The notes beneath the pieces were generated by a model. It was given only the letters and a program-made list of their open reading frames with translations. It did no database searches and was not told where the DNA came from. Shown here piece after piece: positions 39,401 through 48,400 of a stretch of 64,000 nucleotides of DNA (within the stretch, counting starts at the first letter, position 1; every line of letters begins with the position of its first letter). The stretch spans positions 186,033-250,032 of the forward strand of contig VFFE01006714.1 of the NCBI GenBank assembly GCA_008921705.1, read 5' to 3'. The DNA comes from Burhinus oedicnemus (Eukaryota > Chordata > Aves > Charadriiformes > Burhinidae). Position numbers and translations under genes: made by a program.

Positions 39401-42400
39401 CATGTATTAAACACAAGAAAAAACATTTCAGGGCTGCATATGCCGAATCTTTAAAGGGGCTGGATCCTTAAGGAGGTTGCAACCCAAAGGAAGCCTCCCA
39501 ACATCCAAAGGATTTACAGGTGACTAGCACTCATAGGTCATGTGGATTTAGACCCCCCTTTTAGCTCAAGAGCACTTACATATGCACAAGTTCCCACATC
39601 CTTTGCAATTATCTTCAGAGGAATGCTTTTAGGATAGTCTTTTTCTTTCTCTTCTCTTATTCGACTGAAAAAACAAGTACAAAACAAGAAAATTTTTAAT
39701 ATTGTAAACATAAATAGCAAGATGAAGATTTAAATAGCAACCAAGCAATAACTAGATAAGAAGCAGATTGTTTGCAGATGTACTGCAGTACAAAGATCTC
39801 TGAGGACAAGAAAGCATCCAGCAGTATCTGGAAAGGATGCTGACCATGGCCCCCAGTATGCTCTGTTGTATTAAAGTTCATTGTAGAAATCAGTGTAAGC
39901 AGCAGAGAAAGTGGATTCAAAAAATCAAGCTAAAACTACCCATCATTGTGCTGCCTCAACCTGCACTATACAGGCTCCTACTAGAATCAGTTACATCCCA
40001 TTGTATGGATCAGTTCAAAGGACTGAACAGGAGAAGAGTGAATTAGAAATCATCCCCAGCAAGGATGATTTAAACAACCCCAGGAACTCTGAAGAATCAG
40101 ATAAAGACACAAACCTCAACCAGCAGAACTAAGTGAGCAGAAAACAAAACCACCACTAGTAGCTTTGTATCCAAACACTGACTGAAATAAGACAGCTCTA
40201 TTTATTCAAATCCTCCCACCATACCCTCCAGCTTGGGGTCCATTTTGTAAGACCAGAATACAGCCAGCCATGAGCAGCAGATAGGTTAGAGCAGAGGTTC
40301 CTGAGCTGGGCTTGCTTAGATGCCATCACCATGGAAAGAGCCCCAGGCTCAATTAGAGCAATGGTGGCAGAGGCTCCACAACTGCGTAGGGAAGGGACAA
40401 CGTGTGATAGGAATCGTTCCAGTTTTGTGCTGAGCCATGTCCAGGCACAGGCAAGCGTTTCCCTCCTTGCATAGTGATCATTGCATGAACGGCACATACC
40501 ATCTTCTGCAGGGAGAAGACATGAGATGTTTTTTTTCTTAGTATCACTTTGAAAGAGCTTATCTATCATGATGGCATAGGTACCACAGCTTGGGAATCAC
40601 TGGTCTAGATGACTGGGATTCTTTTCAGTGTCTTCAAAGACTGTATAATAAAGTACCTTTGCAAAAAAGACAGCCATGTTTCCTTTTGTTCTGCAGACCT
40701 GCAAGAATTACAGAAAAACAGGGACAAATAGCCATCATTCTAATAGCAAAATAGCCCTTCTACAAACCACAGTGGAATGGACTGCTTCTTGGTTGCAATT
40801 GTCATAAATACCTACAAAAACTAAAAGGTTTTTTCCAGATTTGAATGAAAAATCTGTTTCCCTGCAAAATCAACTGAAAAGCTTGCCACAGAGATCAAAA
40901 GCCCCAGTTATCACTTATCACAGAAGCTAAAGCTTTACCAGTGAATTCAGTAGGAAATGGGTTGAGTTCTTAAACTAATGTCCAAATAGAAGAGGACACT
41001 TTAAAATAAGAGCTTAATTCAAATGTTTAAAGGTATTTCCTCAGGTATGTAGATTTCTTTCCACTTTCACTATTATAATTCTCTTCTTATTTATTACTTG
41101 GTTTATCACCACATTACAAAGTACACATAAGCCACAATGAAAGAAGGTCCCATTGTACTTAGTAGGGTTTAACTTTGGACATTTTGAGACTTATCTCATT
41201 TATCTTTACCTCATTTACACACTGTCAAGGATACAAACTGTCCAGTTAAATGTAGCTAATAATAAGACAGTGCAAGGAATCTAACCTAATTTTGCTTCAC
41301 CTTTCTTGATTTAAATTCTGCCCCAGATGGAGTAATTGCTATTCCCACTGCTGCTTCTGCAAATCAAGTTCTTCAAATTTTCAGAGCAAGTATTTAGGGA
41401 ACTACAAACCTACTGAATGATGCTGTGAAGGGAATGCAGTTTATGAACATTAAAAATGTGATTCTGCTTTGGCTGCTTCAATTCTGTTGGATATGCATCT
41501 ACCGACTCATGCATGGTGTTTTAGATTTTTCTGCATACCTCCAGACATAAAATAATTTCACTTCTGTAAAATCTCTGACTCTGTTTTGACTGAAGCCATT
41601 GCTTTCCTACCCAACTACTTTCTGATAGCTATAAAGGATCACGTACTGTCTCTAGGTCAAAGCTCATGTTTATTGGCAAGAGTTCAATTGAAAACCAATA
41701 GAAAATTTCAGCTTTGTTTCAGGACTATTAAGTGAAAAAAAACATAAACAGCACAACCAGCTCAATAGAGAGCAGTTTGTGCACAGCATTCTCTTTGGAT
41801 ACGGACAACATGACATACAAATTAAGCTGCATGTGTCAGCTTTTGCTCTCTGTTGGTAAAGAGGAAAATGCATTTCCCAAGATCCAGTCAAATTACTGTG
41901 GCTAAGCAGCTGGGATTTCAGGGGGATGGTCCCCTCCCTTACACAAAGTGACGACGGAGCCCTCCCACTGAGACTAAAATTAGCCTAATCACTGAAATTA
42001 CCTCTACAGGCCTTACGTGTCCTATGGTCAATGCTGCAAAGACAGACCAAAAATCTTTCATTCTCTTACAATTCAGAGATTCTGCTTTGAGAGGAATTTT
42101 GACATTTTCTCTGGCACAATTAAGTTAAAAAGAGAAATAGGAGAAGGTCAGCATTTCACTGTATGTTTCCTGTTACTTCCAATACAAGCTCTTCTGTTTA
42201 AAAGTGTCCTACAAGGGTCTCTTTGATCCTTTCATTAGCTTGGCTGTTTACTATTTGTAGTTCATCTCATTGATTTGCCCAGGTGTTTGTCAACTTATGC
42301 CCCCCAAAAAAGAGGATTTCCACTGAACAAGTTTGCAGCACAGATAGTGCTTTGTCAAATCATGTATTTTCTCTAATTTTTAAGTGATAAGCAAGTATAA

Positions 42401-45400
42401 CTGCCACATATGCAGACAGACAGAACATGAGGCATGGAAGGTAAGTGAATTGCTTACAGCAGTAGAAGGAATTGGTTTAAGAATCAGTAAGTTCCTGATT
42501 CCCACTTTCACTGGTGCTGAAATTAATCCGCCATAGTCTTGTTACCTGTCAGCCTGAAAACATTTAAGTAACTTGGTAAATAAAACATATCTCAATTCTT
42601 ACCTGAAATTTGCGACACAGTTTGTGGTGGGCCAGCCCAAAACAAAAGACCTCTCTGGGTCTGTGCTGCCTTCACAGACTTCTTCTGTACAAAATGCTGT
42701 CCACATCTCACAGAGACGTGCTTGGCACTTTAGTTTGAAATGAGAGTGTGACCTGCCAGCAGAAATTCACAGGTATGTCACAGACATGAAAACACAGCAA
42801 GGCAGTTAAAACAACTCAGAGTTTCTTCTTCCTTCAGGCACATGTGAAGCTTGCACTGGAGCTGATGAAAGAAGCACTTCTGCTTTAGTTAAAGAAAACA
42901 ATGTTTTATTTGGGTTCATAGAAAAATGTATCAACTTCTCATCTAAATGGGATCAACAGACATCTTATATGTGGGACAAACAGGTTGCTTGTGGCATCCC
43001 TGGACATCCCCCTTCTAGAGGAAAACTTCCGCCCATGTCTAGAGCTCCAAATCTCACCATGAGGCAAAGATTGCCACTTGTGTTGGACTCCTTTCAGTGA
43101 CTTTAATGCCATGGAGGAGTTTACAGTATAGTCAGATTGCTTAGCTCCAGGGTCAACACCTATGTTGAGTTTAAGTAGTGACAACTACTAGGGAAGTGAT
43201 TGTCCCCCTGTACTCTGCACTAGTGAGGCCCCACCTCGAGTACTGTGTTTGGTTTTGGGCCCCTCACTACAAGAAAGACATTGAGGTGCTAGAGTGTGTC
43301 CAGAGAAGGGCAACAAGGCTCGTGAGGGGTCTAGAGAACACGTCCTATGAGGAGCAGCTGAGGGAACTGGGGTTGTTTCAACTGGAGAAAAGGAGGCTGA
43401 GGGAGACCTTATTGCTCTCTACAACTACCTGAAAGGAGGTTGTAGCAAGGTGGGTGTCAACCTCTTCTCCCAAGTAACAAGTGATAGGACAAGAGGAAAC
43501 TGCCTCAAGTTGTGCCAGAAGAGGTTTAGGATGGATATTAGGAAAAATTTCTTCACAGAAAGGGTTGTCAAGCATTGGAATAGGCTGCTCAGGGAAGTGG
43601 TTGAATCATCATCCCTGGAGGTATTTAAAAGATGGGTAGATGTGGTACTTAGGGACATGGCTCAGTGGTGTTTTTGACAGTGTTAGGTTAATGGTTGGAC
43701 TTGATGATCTTAAAGGTCCCTTCCAACCTAGACGATTCTATGATTCTGTGAAAACTAGGCAATCCTGAAGAAAAAACAAGTAAAAAACTGCCATTTGTGT
43801 TAACTACAGCACAGGTCACGTATAGCCTCCATGAACTAGCTGTATAGTACCTTTAAGCCCACACCCCTGGGAGAATGAGCCAGGACTTTGTACATTTGTG
43901 AAATATCTAGTCATCTACAAGGAAGATACATAATCTCCCCAATTTTTTAAGATTTGGCCCTTCCTGTATTTTATCCTACTAAACATTAGATTACAATCAA
44001 GGTCAAATTTACAGGCTTTCACTTGTTTATTTCAACTCTTTTCTTCTGCTCAATTTCTCATGATGTCTCCTTCTTTTGTAGGATTGGTGGGCACCAGTGC
44101 TATGTGAGAAACAACTAAAATCTCACAAAGTCAGTCAAGCTCTGTAGCAATGCAAAAGCCACTCACTTCAAGGAAAGTGTGCACTAGAGGCCTTGCACAC
44201 TGAATTACCTGAGCTATGGTTCTCCTGGGCCAGCAGGGAAAGGCTGGAGGAAAAGTATCCCCTCCCTGAAAATATTTTCCCCTTCTAATCCAAGGACTGC
44301 AAGCAAGAGCATGTCAGCTCAACACTGCATTGCAAATGTGGATGGGGACAGCGCCAGGCACCATGGTGATTAATGCACTATAAATAAATATGCCAGGTAA
44401 GCAGTTTCTTAGAGCTTTGATACACATGGACTACCTTCTCTGAGATTAGTCTCATTTACAAGGTATTTGATTTAGGACAGACTGAACTAATACAGTCTGA
44501 AACATAAAAGTACTTGAACCTTGTGGATTTAAAGAGGACACCGATGAACTTGCAGTACCCTGACCGGTCTGAGGTCCCCAGCTCACATTATGCTAACAGG
44601 TGTAGTCAGTTAGAGCAACACTAATAACCCAGCAGTGTTTACAGTGGTGGGCAAGAAAGGACCATCAGTGCATATCACACCTGGGAAAAAGGTCCACTTC
44701 AATTAGATTGCCATAAAATACTGTAAAATACCATCTCAAGTTCATGTGTTTTTTAAACTATACCATGGTGTTTCCTGGTCAGCTGTACATTTCACCTCTC
44801 TTTACTCTGTTACACTGTGTTACTCCATCAAAGGGAAACTTAAAGTACAGGAGAACGTTTCAACATGCTCGTCAACAAATCAGTTAGTGATGCAACAAGT
44901 AAAATCTGTCAAGGATACAGAAATAACTGTAACTGACTGATCACACTGAACTGTGAAAACATAGATTTAGAAAAAAATACAGCTGTGAATTCTTATGTAG
45001 ATGTTAATAAATGGATGCCTGGTCTAACTCCACCAAATCAATCTGTTGACCCTCCCTTTCTCCTCAATTTCTTTTTCCCATTACCCAGTACAGTGAACTC
45101 TCTACATGCTGTTCATAAAGCCAGACCCCTACAGTGCCAGTAGCGGGTGTCAGCAGGGTGTTGGCACAAGGACAAAGATGTTCTCCAATCATGCTTGACG
45201 TATATTTTTACCCTGTTTGCCATGCCTAGTCACAGCTCTCAGCTATTATCAGTATTCAAGTGGCCTGGTTTCCAGAGGCGCAGAAACAGTAGCCTCCATT
45301 AATATCTAAAGAGCCTGAAGTATAATTTTATCTCTATCTGCCATGTCCTTTATGCAACCCATGGGTTCTCAGTGTTTGTGAAATGTGGGTCTTCTATTTA

Positions 45401-48400
45401 AGTGCCAAAGCATTACCTCTAGAAATGAATGTATCATCACTGACTAAGGAAGCTGCAGGACTGAACACGTGAAAAATGGAAAGTGTAACAATCTAACAAA
45501 GATTTTATTTACATTTTAAGGAAGTAAGTCCCCTTGCAAGTGTTACACTGGAACTATCAGGCAGATGCAGAGTCCACTGAAATCAACAGAAAAATCACGA
45601 ACATCAATGGTGTAGGTATTGACGCACCCCAAATCGTGCCACCTCTGCAGAGTAAACTCAGTTCTTTTTGCTTTCTGTAAGTGGCAATTGGATACCTTGT
45701 GGCTGTTAACAGATGGAAGATTAACTTCTCACTAGATTTGCTAATCTCCTTAATAGGACCTTCTGACAAAAGCATTAATGGATCTACTGTGAGATTGCTA
45801 CCGTAATTTCATGTATGTACTCAACCATCAATTTCTATGGCCAGCCACATTGGTAAAATAACCTTAAAACGTATGTGTATACATGCATGTACGTATTACA
45901 AAGGAGAAAGAGGAAGCTATTTCTTTGTGCTTCCAACACAACAACTTTTGTAAGAAACCTTGATCACTGAACTGACAGATCCTTGAAATATTTACTCTGC
46001 CAAATTAAAACACATGCTTTCTGTAAGAAATCTAATCAATATATAGAAAACAGTATAACATTTTACACACTTAACATTGGTTTAGTGAGAAAAACTCTTT
46101 CAATCAATTTATGACTTATTCCTCACATGAAGGCAGCAAAAGGTGGGGCAGCAGAGACAGAAGCACAGCATGTGAGTATTATTTTTTCTAAGCCGGGCTA
46201 ATGCATGATCTGAAAAGATATCAGTCTAAGTTTCAAAAAATGATCAGAAAGCAGAAAACAAACCTACAGGCACCTTGTCCAAAGTCATACAGAGATCGGT
46301 TGTAGAGAGGACTTACTCCCTACGAATTTCCATGTGAGCAATGCCAATTCACTGCCATTAACCAGGAGCTCAGTACTGTACACAAGTTTACTCAGCAAGC
46401 TCAGAGGACACAAGATACTTGTTGCCGTCTTTAGGAAAAACTTGTACCCATTTGCTGATCATACGAAGTCTAATTATACATGAGCTCCCTTTGTACAGTG
46501 ACTGGCTACCTGCAGCTGAGCTGACACCAGTACAGCACTGAGCTGTGCCTAAGATATCTTAGGTGTTCATATGCCCCAAGCTGAAAAACTACTTAACACA
46601 AAAGGGTATTACAAATTTTTAGCACCTCCACAAGGAGTAATTCTGAAGTTAAGTCAGATTCAACTGTATCATTAATTCTGTCCTGGTGGCCTGCTGTGTT
46701 GACTCTGCATCAGCTATTAAAAAGTCAGTAACAATCAATAGTGACGGCTGCATAGCAATACACACCACTCAGGTTTTCCCTCTAGGAATCCACAATGGTA
46801 TTTTAGTGTGTGATATCTTTAAAAATGCTGATTTTTAAGTAGTATTCATCAGTGACAGCTCTGATGCTTTAATTGCTGACAGGGCAGCTGTAGAGAGTAC
46901 ACCCTAATTAGTTCTTTAAAATACATGAAGTAATATTACTCAAAATACTATTTTTACCATTTCTAGCAAAGACCTGATCCCCCTCCCCCTTTTTCACATG
47001 CAGAAGCACGTTGTGTTCTGTGCCACCTTCTTCAAACATTGCAGACTCTTCACCACACCAAATCAAATGCTGTAAAAGCCGTTACTACTACCTGGGGACC
47101 AGATTTTGGAGTGGTTCCCCAGAGTAGTGCTTTACTATGCAAATAGTCCCACTAGGACCCAGCCAAACCTGCAGTAATATGCAGCTCAGCCTGGGGTTGT
47201 AACACTGCTTCTGCTTAGCATGTTAACCAGGGAGGGAGGCAGCATCTCACCTGACTTGAGTCTTCTACAGTTTAGGAGGTTAGATGTAAACTAGTGAGAC
47301 TATGTTTGCTGAATAGTGAGCAAACAGAGTGAGAGACCCCCAAGAGAGTGACTCCCCTCACCTGCTGTCAGCACTCTTTCAGGGTCAGGTGAGTTTGCTG
47401 CAGGAAGGTGCTCGTTTTCCTTCAGTGACTATAAAAGGACCCTAGAAGCTTAGGTAAGTTGCAAATATTTAACATTTGAAAGCTTAAATTAGGTGACACA
47501 AACATACATAAATACAGTAACAATGCTGTTGCTGCTACTGCTGGTAGAATAGCAAGATTTCCCCTAAATATCCTTTTGTTCATCCTCCATCCATAGTGGA
47601 ACATGTTTTGGGTAAAATATCCTCTGTGTTGTCACGCTACATCAAGTGAAGGAGTTCAGCTGGGGAGGTTACATTTACTATGTGTGATTCAAATGGACAC
47701 GGCTCAGATTTCTACAGAAAACACAATTTATTCTGGCTTTTGCCAGCAGCCTCTGAAACAATTGCTTAAGCGAAAAGACACATTGCAAAAGCCCAGGATT
47801 CACATTGAGATTACCCACCCTGTGAAACCACACAGTGCCTAACAGAGAATGAAGCTGCATCACGATTTTTTATTATTATTTCCCCATAACCCATAACAAC
47901 AAGTGAAAGCATCCTCTAAAATTGCCTTAAACCACAAATGCTGCACGAAGCTGGCATGCTAGACACAGCTTGTAAATCTGATTTAATTGTGAATGGTACA
48001 GTGAATAATCAGAGCTCAGTAGCAAGCCTGATTACACATGAACACCACCCAGACTGCTCAGCATCACTTCCTTTCTCCTTCCCCTTCCCCACACTTCTCC
48101 TGGCACAGCACAACCTACAGAGACAAACACTGCGATGTCGCCTGCAATCTCTTATTTTTATACAGCTGCTCATAACTGGTGTGTATCAAAGCAGTTTCCA
48201 GGTAAGCGTTAAGAGCTCTAACCCCTCTGTGACACAGCCACCAGTGTTATGCACACCCCATAGGACTGAAGATGACCTATCTAAAACACAACAGTCAGTT
48301 GAAGGCAGCGTAATGGACACAGTCAAGCACCGATGAGTGTTTTCTATGACACTGTGCTCCCAAAGCAGAGAACGTGAAACAACACAAGCAATATATTCAA

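Noticed and set aside
40198..40569. 123-codon minus-strand open frame
   Set aside because: It runs through the hAT-like MITE and its left border, so it is repeat sequence. It does not resemble transposase.
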